From the NCBI RefSeq assembly GCF_016599145.1, contig NZ_JAENKO010000030.1, positions 1-53,523 on the forward strand: a stretch of 53,523 bases of DNA. The letters run 5' to 3'. The notes beneath the pieces were generated by a model. That model was not told the DNA's origin. It made no database searches and was given only the letters and a program-made list of their open reading frames with translations. Made by a program: the position numbers and the translations under genes. Positions 17,985 to 26,353 of the stretch are shown one piece after another. How positions within the stretch are numbered: the first letter of the stretch is position 1; each line of letters begins with the position of its first letter. Source of the DNA: Tomitella cavernea (GTDB lineage Bacteria; Actinomycetota; Actinomycetes; Mycobacteriales; Mycobacteriaceae).

Positions 17985-19148
17985 TCACAGGTCCAGGCGC
18001 AGCCTGTCGTCGGTGCACCGTGACACGCAGATGAGCATCTCGCCGCGCTCGCGCTCGGCGGCGGTGAGGACGCTGTCACGATGGTCGACGCACCCGGAAA
18101 GCGCCGTGACTTTGCAGGTGCGGCAGTACCCCTGCCGGCACGAGTACGCGGTGTCCGGCAGCTCGTCGAGCACGGCCGACAGCACGGTGCGGTCCGCGGG
18201 CACCTCGATGGTGCGGCCGGACCTCGCGAGTTCCACGCTGAACGGTGCGCCGTCGGCGACCGCGGGCGCCGCGAACCGTTCGCAGTGGAACTCGACGTCG
18301 GTCCGGGTGCGCAGGGCGTCGAGTATCCCGGCGACCATCGGCGGCGGGCCGCAGCAGTAGACGGCGGTCGTGACCTCCGGGATGCCCGAGGACCGGTCGT
18401 CGCCCGAGGCGCCGGTCGCGCAGGGCCCCAACAGATCCGCGGCATCGGGTAGGCCGTCGGCGTCGTCGGTGCGGACGCGCGCCCGCGGGCCCAACGCGGC
18501 CACCTCAGCGGCGAACGGCAAGGCGTCGCGGCTGCGGCCGGTGTGCACCATCGACCAGTCGATGCCCAACGCGTCGGCCATGCGGGCCATCGGCAGGATC
18601 GGGGTGATGCCGATGCCGCCGGCGATGAGCCGCAGCCGCTCGGCTTTCGACCCGCGGCCGGGGGCGACGAACGTGAACGCATTTCGCGGGCCGGAGACGG
18701 TCACGGGGGCGTCCTCGGTGAGCGTCGTGTGCACCTCGAGCGAGCCGCCGTCGCCGTCGGGTATCAGGCGGACGGCGATGCGGTAGCAACCGCGGTCGTC
18801 CGGGTCCCCGCACAGCGAGTATTGGCGCCGGCGGCCGGAAGGCAGGTGCACGTCGATGTGGGCGCCGGGGTGCCATTCCGGCAGCGGGGCGTCGTCGGCT
18901 GCCGTGAGCGTCAGTTCGACCACGTTCCGGTCGTGCGCCACCACGCGGCGGCGGGCCACGACGAGCTCGAGCGTGCCGTCGTCCTTCAGGCCGGTGCGCG
19001 ATACGCGCGGCGCCGAGCCGGACGCCCAGATGTAGGCGCCGATGGCCGTGTCGAGAGTGCTCAGCACGCGGTCGACGTGAGCGTGGCCGTTGAGGCTGGG
19101 CGGGGCTTGCGGGCGAGGGACGCGGCCAAGGGCGTGGCGGGCGCGCAT
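17985..19148 (-). CDS. Flavin/[2Fe-2S] reductase (PDR/VanB-type)
   Basis: A 387-residue oxygenase reductase. After an unusual ~55-residue N-terminal region comes a ferredoxin-NADP reductase module (flavin site RQYSLCGDP, nucleotide site GGIGITPILPMA and CCGPPPM) and a C-terminal plant-type [2Fe-2S] domain (CRQGYCRTCKV, fourth Cys in MLICVSRC). Such proteins deliver electrons from NAD(P)H to Rieske or diiron oxygenases. Its ATG overlaps the stop of the upstream PF10118 gene by one base (TGATG), so the two are tightly coupled; the diiron-type protein is the obvious partner. The reductase is distinct from KshB, with the order flavin-NAD-FeS and a short, basic middle. Confidence 0.85.
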   Translation of the reverse strand: MRARHALGRVPRPQAPPSLNGHAHVDRVLSTLDTAIGAYIWASGSAPRVSRTGLKDDGTLELVVARRRVVAHDRNVVELTLTAADDAPLPEWHPGAHIDVHLPSGRRRQYSLCGDPDDRGCYRIAVRLIPDGDGGSLEVHTTLTEDAPVTVSGPRNAFTFVAPGRGSKAERLRLIAGGIGITPILPMARMADALGIDWSMVHTGRSRDALPFAAEVAALGPRARVRTDDADGLPDAADLLGPCATGASGDDRSSGIPEVTTAVYCCGPPPMVAGILDALRTRTDVEFHCERFAAPAVADGAPFSVELARSGRTIEVPADRTVLSAVLDELPDTAYSCRQGYCRTCKVTALSGCVDHRDSVLTAAERERGEMLICVSRCTDDRLRLDL

Positions 19149-20041
19149 CAGATCTGCGCCGCCGCGCGGGCGGACGGGGACGCGGCGAGGTAGGCGAGCG
19201 CCTGCGCGGTGTCGCCGACGGATTCGGGGGAGTACCCGGGGGCCAGGCAGATCGCGGCGCTCCGGAGCAGCCGGGGGATGCGGGGGAACGTGCCGCGCCG
19301 CATCGACCTCGCCAACCGCCGGCCGATCCGCAGGTAACCCATGGTGGGGAGCTCCGGGTCGGTCCGGACGAGGTACCGGGTGTTGCGCAGGATGAGGACG
19401 AGCAGCGCGCCCACGCCGACGACCATCGCGATGTTGCGCCGCACGTAGCCGACGCCCACGTAGGCGACGACGTCGTGCGCCACGTTGCGGTGCTCGACCT
19501 CCTCCGCGCCGTGCCAGCGGAACAGGTCCAGCATCTGGGGGTCGGCGCCGTGTTCCTCGAGCGGTGCGTTGAGGATCCAGTCGCCGAGGAAGGCGAACAG
19601 GTGCTCAAGTCCGCCGATCAGCGCCGCGCGCTCGATCAGATGCTGCCGCGCGCGGCGGGGGCTCTGGCCCGGACGGGGACCGACGACGACGCGGAACAGG
19701 AACTCGGACTGTCGGATCAGCGGCGCCGGGTCGATGCCGCGGGCCCCGTAGACCTGATGCAGCACGGCTTCGTGCGTCTCGGCGTGCATCGACTCCTGAC
19801 CGATGAAACCCAGCACATCGCGGCGCAGGGCCTCGTCGCCGATGAGCGGAAGCAGTTCGTGGAAGGTGGCGCAGAACATGCGCTCGCCCTCCGGGAGCAG
19901 GAAGTTCAGCGCACCGATGGCGTGCGACGCGACGGGGTCGCCGGGAATCCAGTTCAGCGGCGTGCGCGACCAGTCGTGCTCGACGTTGCGCGCGCACAAC
20001 TCGACCCGGCCCGGGGCGCGGGTGCTCGTCTCGTCCGCCAT
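19148..20041 (-). CDS. PF10118 metal-dependent hydrolase family protein (ferritin-like diiron)
   Basis: A 297-residue protein of the family annotated as metal-dependent hydrolase (PF10118, COG3687). It shows the spaced Glu/His motifs of a ferritin-like diiron helical bundle: ERMFCATFHELLP, FIGQESMHAETHE, GGLEHLFAFL and WHGAEEVEHRNVAHD. A hydrophobic segment (AMVVGVGALLVLILR) near residue 195 may contact the membrane. I place the start at ATG 20041, with GGGAGG 6-7 nt upstream; an in-frame start at 20116 lacks such a site. The next gene is a flavin/[2Fe-2S] reductase overlapping by one base, so a two-component diiron oxygenase or desaturase is a better guess than a hydrolase. Confidence 0.85.
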   Translation of the reverse strand: MADETSTRAPGRVELCARNVEHDWSRTPLNWIPGDPVASHAIGALNFLLPEGERMFCATFHELLPLIGDEALRRDVLGFIGQESMHAETHEAVLHQVYGARGIDPAPLIRQSEFLFRVVVGPRPGQSPRRARQHLIERAALIGGLEHLFAFLGDWILNAPLEEHGADPQMLDLFRWHGAEEVEHRNVAHDVVAYVGVGYVRRNIAMVVGVGALLVLILRNTRYLVRTDPELPTMGYLRIGRRLARSMRRGTFPRIPRLLRSAAICLAPGYSPESVGDTAQALAYLAASPSARAAAQI

Positions 20042-20194
20042 CGATAGCCTCCCGTGATCCCTGTCATGCTCATGTATGTGACTGAACGTAACGTGTATGC
20101 CTCGACGATACGACACTTGCGGTGGATGGGAAAGCGCTGACGCGCACTAGGCCCGCGGACGACAATGGACAGGCGGGCCGACGGAGGGAGCACA

Positions 20195-21112
20195 ATGACG
20201 GCGGGGCGGCACATGGACCGGTACGAGCACGCGGGGATGACCTTCGAGGTGGTCGACCGCGCGGCCGGTGCGGGTGCGTCGGACCCTGACGCGACGGACC
20301 CCGACTCGGCGGCCGGTGACGTTCCTGACTCCGGCGGCGGGGCACGCGCACCCATCGTGCTGCTCCACGGCTTTCCGCAGACTGCGTCCTGCTGGGCCGC
20401 GGTGACGCCGATCCTGAACCGGGCCGGCCACCGCACCATCGCGGTCGATCAGCGCGGGTATTCGCCGGGAGCGCGCCCTCGCGGCAGGAGGGCCTACCGG
20501 CTGGAACTGCTCATGGCGGACGTCGTGGCGCTCATCGAGCGGCTCGGCACGGGCCCGGTGCACGTGGTGGGCCATGACTCGGGTGCTGCAGTCGCGTGGA
20601 TGCTTGCGGCCAACCGTCCGGACCTCGTGCACTCGCTCACCGCGGTGTCGGTGCCGCACCCCGGCGCGTTCGTGCGGTCGATGCTGTCGAGCACGCAGGC
20701 GATGCACTCGTACTACATGGCCATGTTCCAGGTTCCCCGGCTGCCGGAGTGGGTGGCGCGCCGGCTTCCGCGGGTGTTCGACCGCATGCTGCGCCGCACG
20801 GGGATGACGGACGCGATGGTGGCGCAGGTGCACGCGGAGGTCATCGACGCCGGCGCGTTGACCGGGGCGATCAACTGGTACCGGGCGATGCCGTTGACCA
20901 GCCCGACGATGATGAACCGGCCATCGCGGGCCCCCACCACCTACGTGTGGAGCGACGGTGATGTGGCGCTCATGCGGCGCGGCGCGGAGCTCACTGCGGA
21001 GTACGTGGTCGCCGACTATCGCTTCGAGGTGCTCGAAGGCGTGAGCCACTGGGTGCCGGAGGAGGCCCCGGACGCATTGGCGCGCCTGATACTCGAGCGC
21101 ACGGAGGGGTGA
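20195..21112 (+). CDS. Alpha/beta hydrolase (epoxide hydrolase / dehalogenase-like)
   Basis: A 305-residue alpha/beta hydrolase with an aspartate nucleophile. HGFPQTASCW gives the oxyanion loop, DQRGYSPGARP the following turn, and VGHDSGAAVAW the nucleophile elbow with Asp, as in epoxide hydrolases and haloalkane dehalogenases; the acid is in VWSDGDVAL and the His in GVSHWVPEEAPDAL. The start ATG at 20195 has GGAGGGA 5-6 nt upstream; an ATG at 20165 lacks it. It is divergent from the diiron/reductase operon. An Asp/Pro-rich insert follows the first strand. It is not HsaD, which has a serine nucleophile. Confidence 0.85.
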   Translation: MTAGRHMDRYEHAGMTFEVVDRAAGAGASDPDATDPDSAAGDVPDSGGGARAPIVLLHGFPQTASCWAAVTPILNRAGHRTIAVDQRGYSPGARPRGRRAYRLELLMADVVALIERLGTGPVHVVGHDSGAAVAWMLAANRPDLVHSLTAVSVPHPGAFVRSMLSSTQAMHSYYMAMFQVPRLPEWVARRLPRVFDRMLRRTGMTDAMVAQVHAEVIDAGALTGAINWYRAMPLTSPTMMNRPSRAPTTYVWSDGDVALMRRGAELTAEYVVADYRFEVLEGVSHWVPEEAPDALARLILERTEG

Positions 21113-21200
21113 CGCGGACCGCCGCACGCGGATTCGCGCGACACGCCGGGACAGACAATGCGCGCGCGGAAGGAAGACCGGCGCACGGCGCGAGAACCGG

Positions 21201-21260
21201 CGCGCGGCGGCCCGCACAGGCGGTGCCCGCAAAGGCAGTGCCCGTGCGGGCCGCGCCGCG
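21201..21260. terminator. Hairpin between convergent hydrolase and fadE33
   Basis: The arms 21201-21217 and 21244-21260 pair over 11 bp next to the loop, with a small mismatch and four outer pairs. It lies between the convergent 3' ends at 21112 and 21277 and can end both transcripts. Confidence 0.6.
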
Positions 21261-21276
21261 GGACCCCGTGCAACGT

Positions 21277-22401
21277 CTAGGTCAGGCCGGCCGCCGATTC
21301 GAGCAGGTGCAGCTGCTCGCGCGGCTGGCCGAACAGTTGCGCGCAGCCGTGCGCCCGCTTGAAGTACAGGTGCGCGTCGTGCTCCCAGGTGATGGCGATG
21401 CCGCCGTGCAGCTGGATCGCCTCGCCGGCCACCTGCTGGAAGGCTTCGGTGCAGTAGGCCTTCGCCGTCGCCGCGTCCACGGGGGAGAGCGACTCCGCGG
21501 CCTTGTAGGACATCGACCGCGCCGTCTCCACGAGCACGTAAAGATCCGCCATGCGGTGCTTGAGCGCCTGGAAGCTGCCGATGGCCCGGCCGAACTGTTT
21601 GCGCTGCTGCGTGTACTCCACGGTGAGCGCCAAGAGCCGGTCCGCGGCGCCGACGGCCTCGCCGGACAGCGCCACCTGCGCGATGGCGAGGACCTTGTCG
21701 AGCACCTCCGCCCCCGTGGCCAGCGGGGTCGCCGCGGCGGCGGAGAACCGCACCCGTGACAGCGGCCGCGTGGGATCCATCGCCGGCGTGGCGGTGCGCT
21801 CGACGCCCGCCGCCGCCGGGTCCACCTCGAACAGTCCGGGGCCATCGTCGGTGCCGGCGGCCACGAGCAGCACGTCCGCGCGATCTCCGCCCAACACGTA
21901 GTAGGTGTCGCCGGTGAGCGTCCACCGGTCGCCGGCGGGTTCGGCGCCTACCTCGAGATCGTCCGAGCCCCAGTAGCCTTCGTATCCGGACCAGCACAGA
22001 GCCGCCGTGGTCTCACCCGCTGCGATCCCGGCCAGGATCCGCCCGCATGCGTCGTCATTGCCGGTGGCCAGCAGGGCCTGCACGCAGATGACGGCACTGC
22101 CGAGCATGGGCGAGGGGACCAGGCCGCGGGCGAGTTCCTCGAGCACGAGATGCGATTCGAAGTAGCCGGTGCCGATGCCGTCGAACTCCTCTGGCACGGC
22201 GAGCGCGGCCACCCCGATCTGCTCGCACAGCAGCGACCAGAGCTTCGCGTCGTAGTCGGCGTCGGACTCCGCGACGGCCCGGACGGCTGCGCTGTCCGCG
22301 CGCTTGGCGACGACGTCCCGGACGGTGCGTGCGAGTTCGCGCTGTTCGTCGCTGAACGGGCCCGCCTCGGACAAGCTGATCGCGGTGTTCTTGCCGGCCA
22401 T
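21277..22401 (-). CDS. fadE33: Acyl-CoA dehydrogenase, FadE33-like
   Basis: A 374-residue acyl-CoA dehydrogenase of the HIP-catabolic cluster. The C-terminal domain shows ALTVEYTQQRKQFGRAIGSFQALKHRMAD and LHGGIAITWEHDAHLYFKR, where the Glu is the likely base. In Mtb the order fadD3-fadE31-fadE32-fadE33 is the same. Heterotetramers of FadE31 with FadE32 and with FadE33 have been described there, so this probably pairs with FadE31. The ATG at 22401 follows a GGAGG site by 10 nt and lies 2 nt after the fadE32 stop. The exact substrate in the C/D ring breakdown is not settled by sequence. Confidence 0.85.
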   Translation of the reverse strand: MAGKNTAISLSEAGPFSDEQRELARTVRDVVAKRADSAAVRAVAESDADYDAKLWSLLCEQIGVAALAVPEEFDGIGTGYFESHLVLEELARGLVPSPMLGSAVICVQALLATGNDDACGRILAGIAAGETTAALCWSGYEGYWGSDDLEVGAEPAGDRWTLTGDTYYVLGGDRADVLLVAAGTDDGPGLFEVDPAAAGVERTATPAMDPTRPLSRVRFSAAAATPLATGAEVLDKVLAIAQVALSGEAVGAADRLLALTVEYTQQRKQFGRAIGSFQALKHRMADLYVLVETARSMSYKAAESLSPVDAATAKAYCTEAFQQVAGEAIQLHGGIAITWEHDAHLYFKRAHGCAQLFGQPREQLHLLESAAGLT

Positions 22402-22403
22402 GA

Positions 22404-23381
22404 TTAGAGCGCCTCCATGATGCGGCCGCGGTGGTCGGCCGGGGTGCCCCAGGCCGTCACCAGCGCGCGGGTCTTGGTCAGCAGCAGCGAAAGGTCGTGT
22501 TCCTGGGTGTAGCCGATGGCGCCGTGCGCCTGCAGGGCGACGCGCGACGAGTGGTATGAGGCCCGCCCGCAGGCCAGCTTGGCCGCGCTGACGTCGCGGC
22601 GCGCGGTGGGGGCGCCGTCGCGCACGGCCATCGCCGCCGCGTACAGCAACGGGCGTGCCATCTCGACCGCCACGGCGACCTCGGCGACGAGGTGCTTGAC
22701 GGCCTGCTGACTGCCGATGGCGCGTCCGAACTGCTTGCGCTGCCGGACGTATTCGACGGTGGTGTCGAGCATCGCCTGGCCGAGGCCTTGCAGCTGCGCC
22801 GCGGTGGCGAGCGCGCCCAAGTCCTGCGCGGCGGCGAGCACGCCCGCGTCGACGGTGCCCAGCGGTGCGCCGGCCTCGGTGGCGTACAGGTGCCGTGCCC
22901 GGTCCACCGACTGCGTGCGCACACCCGGTTCGCCCAGGGCGACGGCGGCGCCGCCGTCGGTGGGATCCACGCGCAGCACGGTCGCGGCGGTGCCGGCATC
23001 GACGGCGTACGGCGTGGCGGGCGGGGCGGCGACGGTGGCCAGCGCGCCCTCGGACAGGGCGCCGAGGCGGCCGGGCGCCACCGTGGCGAGCAGTGCGGGC
23101 GCCACCGCGAGGGTCTCGGCGACGGGGCCGGGGACCCCGTAGTAGCCCAGCTTCTCCGCTGCGACGATGAGGAACAGAGCGTCGGCGCCCATGCCGCCGT
23201 CGTCCTCGCCGATGAGCAGGCCGTTGACGCCGGTCTCGGCGAGCCGGCCCCACAGCGCCGTGCCGGGGGCGGCGTCGCCGTCGGACCATGCGCGGATGAC
23301 TGCGGGCAGGTCCGCCTTGCTCAGCAGCGAGTCGAGCGACGCGGCGAAGTCGTCGTGGATCTCTTCCAGTGCAAATCTCAT
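22404..23381 (-). CDS. fadE32: Acyl-CoA dehydrogenase, FadE32-like
   Basis: A 325-residue acyl-CoA dehydrogenase, shorter than a canonical ~380-residue FadE, as is usual for this half of an alpha2-beta2 pair. Recognisable parts are GLLIGEDDGGMGADALFL, TVEYVRQRKQFGRAIGSQQAVKHLVAEV and AHGAIGYTQEHDLSLLL with the catalytic-type Glu. The ATG at 23381 overlaps the fadE31 stop by 4 nt. It shares the fadD3 operon, driven from the KstR2 operator at 26281. Role inferred: a dehydrogenation during beta-oxidation of the ring-opened HIP-CoA products. Confidence 0.85.
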   Translation of the reverse strand: MRFALEEIHDDFAASLDSLLSKADLPAVIRAWSDGDAAPGTALWGRLAETGVNGLLIGEDDGGMGADALFLIVAAEKLGYYGVPGPVAETLAVAPALLATVAPGRLGALSEGALATVAAPPATPYAVDAGTAATVLRVDPTDGGAAVALGEPGVRTQSVDRARHLYATEAGAPLGTVDAGVLAAAQDLGALATAAQLQGLGQAMLDTTVEYVRQRKQFGRAIGSQQAVKHLVAEVAVAVEMARPLLYAAAMAVRDGAPTARRDVSAAKLACGRASYHSSRVALQAHGAIGYTQEHDLSLLLTKTRALVTAWGTPADHRGRIMEAL

Positions 23382-24556
23382 CGATCCGCCTTCGGTAGGC
23401 CGAGGAGACGCTCGGCGATGACGTTCTTCTGGATCTCGTTGGTGCCCGCGTAGATGGGGCCGGACAGGGAGAACAGGTACCCGTCCTGCCAGGGGCCCAT
23501 CACCTCCGCCTCCGGGCCCAGCAGGTCCAGGGCGGTCTCGTGGGTGGCGACGTCCCAGTCGGACCAGAACACCTTGTTGATCGAGGATTCGGCGCCGAGC
23601 GCACCGCCCGATTCGAGGCGGGTGACGGTGGCCCACGTGCTCAGCTCGTAGGCGCGGGCGCCCACCCATGCGTCGACGACCCCGTCGCGCAGCGCGGTGT
23701 CCGCGGCATCGATGGCGCCGGAAGCGATCTGCGCGCGGTAGGTGTCCAGTAGACGATCGGTGGTGGCGAGGAAGCGGCCGGGGGCGCGCAGCGACAGGCC
23801 ACGCTCGTTGCTCGCGGTGCTCATGGCGACGCGCCAGCCGTTGTCGACAGCGCCGATCACGCCCGAGTCGGCCGGGTTCGCGGGGTCATCGGGGACGAAC
23901 ACGTTCTCCAGGAACAGCTCCGCGAATCCCGGTTCGCCGTCGAGCTGGTCGATGGGCCGTACGGTGACGCCCTCGGAGCGCAGGTCGAACATGAAGTAGG
24001 TGATGCCCGCGTGTTTGCGCTCGGCGTTCGGGTTCGAGCGGAACAGCCCGAATCCCCAGTCGGCGAAGGCCGCGCGGGAGCTCCACGTCTTCTGCCCGTT
24101 GAGCAGCCACCCGCCCTCGGTGCGCGTGGCGGTGGAGCGCAGCGAGGCCAGGTCGCTGCCTGCCTCCGGCTCGGACCACGCCTGTGCCCAGATGTCGTCG
24201 GCGCGGGCCATGCGCGGCATGATGCGGTCGAGCTGGTCCTGGGAGGCGTGCTCGAACAGCGTGGGGGCCAGAAGGAAGATGCCGTTCTGACTCACCCGGC
24301 CCGGCGCGCCGGCGCGGTAATACTCCTCCTCGAAGATCACCCACTGCTGCAGCGTCGCATCACGCCCGCCGTACTCGGCGGGCCAGGAGACGACGGACAG
24401 CCGTGCGTCGGCGAGCGTGCGCTCCCACGCGCGGTGCGCCTCGAAGCCCTCCGCCGTGTCCATCGACGGCAACGGCTGCGCCGGCACGTGCTCGCGCAGG
24501 AAGGTGCGGACCTCGTCGCGGAACGCGACGGTGTCGGCATCGAATTCGAGATCCAC
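23378..24556 (-). CDS. fadE31: Acyl-CoA dehydrogenase, FadE31-like
   Basis: A 392-residue acyl-CoA dehydrogenase with the standard fold: SWPAEYGGRDATLQQW, AWSEPEAGSDLASLRSTA (FAD/substrate site), NGQKTWSSRAAFADW, and the C-terminal PIYAGTNEIQKNVIAERLLGLP. It starts with GTG at 24556, ten bases after AAAGGA. It lies 56 nt after fadD3 and overlaps fadE32 by 4 nt. In Mtb this protein is the common partner of FadE32 and FadE33. Expected role: alpha,beta-dehydrogenation in HIP-CoA degradation; exact step unresolved. Confidence 0.87.
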   Translation of the reverse strand: MDLEFDADTVAFRDEVRTFLREHVPAQPLPSMDTAEGFEAHRAWERTLADARLSVVSWPAEYGGRDATLQQWVIFEEEYYRAGAPGRVSQNGIFLLAPTLFEHASQDQLDRIMPRMARADDIWAQAWSEPEAGSDLASLRSTATRTEGGWLLNGQKTWSSRAAFADWGFGLFRSNPNAERKHAGITYFMFDLRSEGVTVRPIDQLDGEPGFAELFLENVFVPDDPANPADSGVIGAVDNGWRVAMSTASNERGLSLRAPGRFLATTDRLLDTYRAQIASGAIDAADTALRDGVVDAWVGARAYELSTWATVTRLESGGALGAESSINKVFWSDWDVATHETALDLLGPEAEVMGPWQDGYLFSLSGPIYAGTNEIQKNVIAERLLGLPKADR

Positions 24557-24612
24557 TGTCGGATACGTCCTTTCGATTCAACTCGGGCCCCGCGCGGCGG
24601 TGGCCCGGAAGG

Positions 24613-26229
24613 TCAGTCGAGGGTCCGGAGCTCGTTCTTGAGCACCTTGCCGGAGGCGTTGCGCGGCAGGACGTCCACGAACCGCACGGAACGCGGATTC
24701 TTGAAGTTGGCCAGGTGCTCGCGGCAGAACGCCAGCACCGCATCCTCGGTGAGGTCGTGACCGCGCCGGCCGACGATGAACGCGCGGCCGACCTCGCCGA
24801 GCCGCTCGTCCGGAACGCCCACCACGGCGGACTCTGCGACGGCGTCCATGCGCGCCAGCTCGTTCTCGATCTCGGCGGGATAGACGTTGAAGCCGCCGGA
24901 GGTGTACATGTCCTTGAGCCGGTCGGTGATGTCGAGGTAGCCGCGCTCGTCGAGGGTGCCCACGTCGCCGGTGTGCAGCCAGCCGTCGGCGTCGATCGTC
25001 TTGGCGGTGGCCTCCGGGTCGTCGAGGTAGCCGAGCATGACGTTCTCGCCGCGCACGAGGACCTCGTCCTTGTCGCCCAAGCGGACTTCCATGCCGGGGA
25101 TCGCGCGGCCGGAGCTGGTGGAGACGGTGACCGGGTCGTCGTCGATGCGGCACATGGTGACCACCACGGCCTCGGTCTGGCCGTAGGCGGTGAGCACCGC
25201 GTCGAAGCTCAGTTCGTTCTGCATCTTCTCGACCAGCGGCACCGGCACGGCGGCTGCGCCGGTGATCGCCACGCGCAGCGAGCTCATGTCGAGCTTGTCG
25301 CGGTCCGGGTGGTCGAGGATCGACTGGTAGATGGTGGGCACTCCGGGGAACACCGAGATGCGCTCGCGGGCGACGATGTCCATCACCGCGGGCACGTCGA
25401 ACACGGCCATCGGCACCATCGTGGCCCCGTGCAGCAGACACACGAGCATCCCGGCCTTGTATCCGAACGTGTGGAACAACGGGTTGATGATGAGGTAGTT
25501 GTCGTCCGAGGTCATCTCGGCGCATTCGCCCCACGCTTCGGCGATGCCCATCGACTGGCGGTGTGCGGTGAGCACGCCTTTGCTCTTTCCGGTGGTGCCG
25601 GAGGTGAACAGGATGTCGCACAGATCGTCCGGCTCGACTGCGGCCGCACGCGCGTCGACGGTGGCCTGGTCCACGGCCTCGGCGGCGATGCCGAGCGCGT
25701 GCCAATCCACCACCTCGCCGTAGGGGAGTGCGGGCACGGACACCTCGCCGCCGTTGCGCAGCTCGCCGCCCATGGCGGGGGCGCGCAGGATCAGGCCCAG
25801 GTCCGGCAGGCCGTCGGGGCCGGCGGCCTCGACCAGCTCGGCGAGGCGGTCGAACCCGAGGAACTTCTCCGGCGCGACGAGGGCCTTCGCGTGCGTGCGC
25901 TGGATGAGCTCCAGGGCCTCGTGCCCGGTGTAGCGGGTGTTGATGGGCACGATCGCGGCGCCGACGTAGTGGGCGGCGAGCGCGGCCTCTATCCAGTGGT
26001 GGGTGTTGGGGGCCCACAGGGCCACTCGGTCGCCGGGCTCCACGCCCTTGGCCGCGAACGCGCGTGCCACGAGCCGCACCCGCTCGAGCAGCTGCGCGTA
26101 GGTGATGCGGTCGTCGCCGTCCGTCACCGCGAGAAAGTCCGCGAACGACTCCGCGGCCCGGGTGAGGGCCGCGGGAGTTGTCCGGGGGTGAGCTGAATGG
26201 TCGCCGGCCATCCGCGGGTCGATGCTCAA
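24613..26229 (-). CDS. fadD3: HIP-CoA synthetase FadD3
   Basis: A 538-residue ANL-family acyl-CoA ligase. In the KstR2 regulon FadD3 activates HIP, the CD-ring propionate left after ring A/B removal, and its CoA ester is the KstR2 inducer. ATP loop ILFTSGTTGKSKGVLTAH, AYGQTEA, WLHTGDVG and RNASGKVLKNE with the catalytic Lys are present. I start at TTG 26229, preceded by GAGGAGG 4 nt upstream; the first ATG (26211) would sit 22 nt from that site. First gene of the fadD3-fadE31-fadE32-fadE33 operon, divergent from fadE30 across a perfect KstR2 box. Confidence 0.93.
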   Translation of the reverse strand: MSIDPRMAGDHSAHPRTTPAALTRAAESFADFLAVTDGDDRITYAQLLERVRLVARAFAAKGVEPGDRVALWAPNTHHWIEAALAAHYVGAAIVPINTRYTGHEALELIQRTHAKALVAPEKFLGFDRLAELVEAAGPDGLPDLGLILRAPAMGGELRNGGEVSVPALPYGEVVDWHALGIAAEAVDQATVDARAAAVEPDDLCDILFTSGTTGKSKGVLTAHRQSMGIAEAWGECAEMTSDDNYLIINPLFHTFGYKAGMLVCLLHGATMVPMAVFDVPAVMDIVARERISVFPGVPTIYQSILDHPDRDKLDMSSLRVAITGAAAVPVPLVEKMQNELSFDAVLTAYGQTEAVVVTMCRIDDDPVTVSTSSGRAIPGMEVRLGDKDEVLVRGENVMLGYLDDPEATAKTIDADGWLHTGDVGTLDERGYLDITDRLKDMYTSGGFNVYPAEIENELARMDAVAESAVVGVPDERLGEVGRAFIVGRRGHDLTEDAVLAFCREHLANFKNPRSVRFVDVLPRNASGKVLKNELRTLD

Positions 26230-26280
26230 GGGGCCTCCTCGGTTCGATTCGCTCGCAGAGCCAGGTTACACGGCTACACA

Positions 26281-26294
26281 AGCAAGTGCTTGGT
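26281..26294. promoter_or_regulatory. KstR2 operator between fadD3 and fadE30
   Basis: AGCAAGTGCTTGGT matches the KstR2 consensus AnCAAGnnCTTGnT at every fixed position. It lies 51 bp from the fadD3 start and 59 bp from the fadE30 start. A TAGGGT -10 box at 26294-26299 follows on the + strand, so the repressor would block fadE30 transcription directly. Confidence 0.88.
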
Positions 26295-26353
26295 AGGGTA
26301 CCGTATCGGCATTGGCGAGAGCCAGTGGAGAACTTCGGGCCAAAGGAACGGTG

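Noticed and set aside
20195-21112. Possible relocated hsaD
   Set aside because: The nucleophile elbow is GHDSG with Asp, and the sequence follows epoxide hydrolases; HsaD uses a Ser nucleophile.
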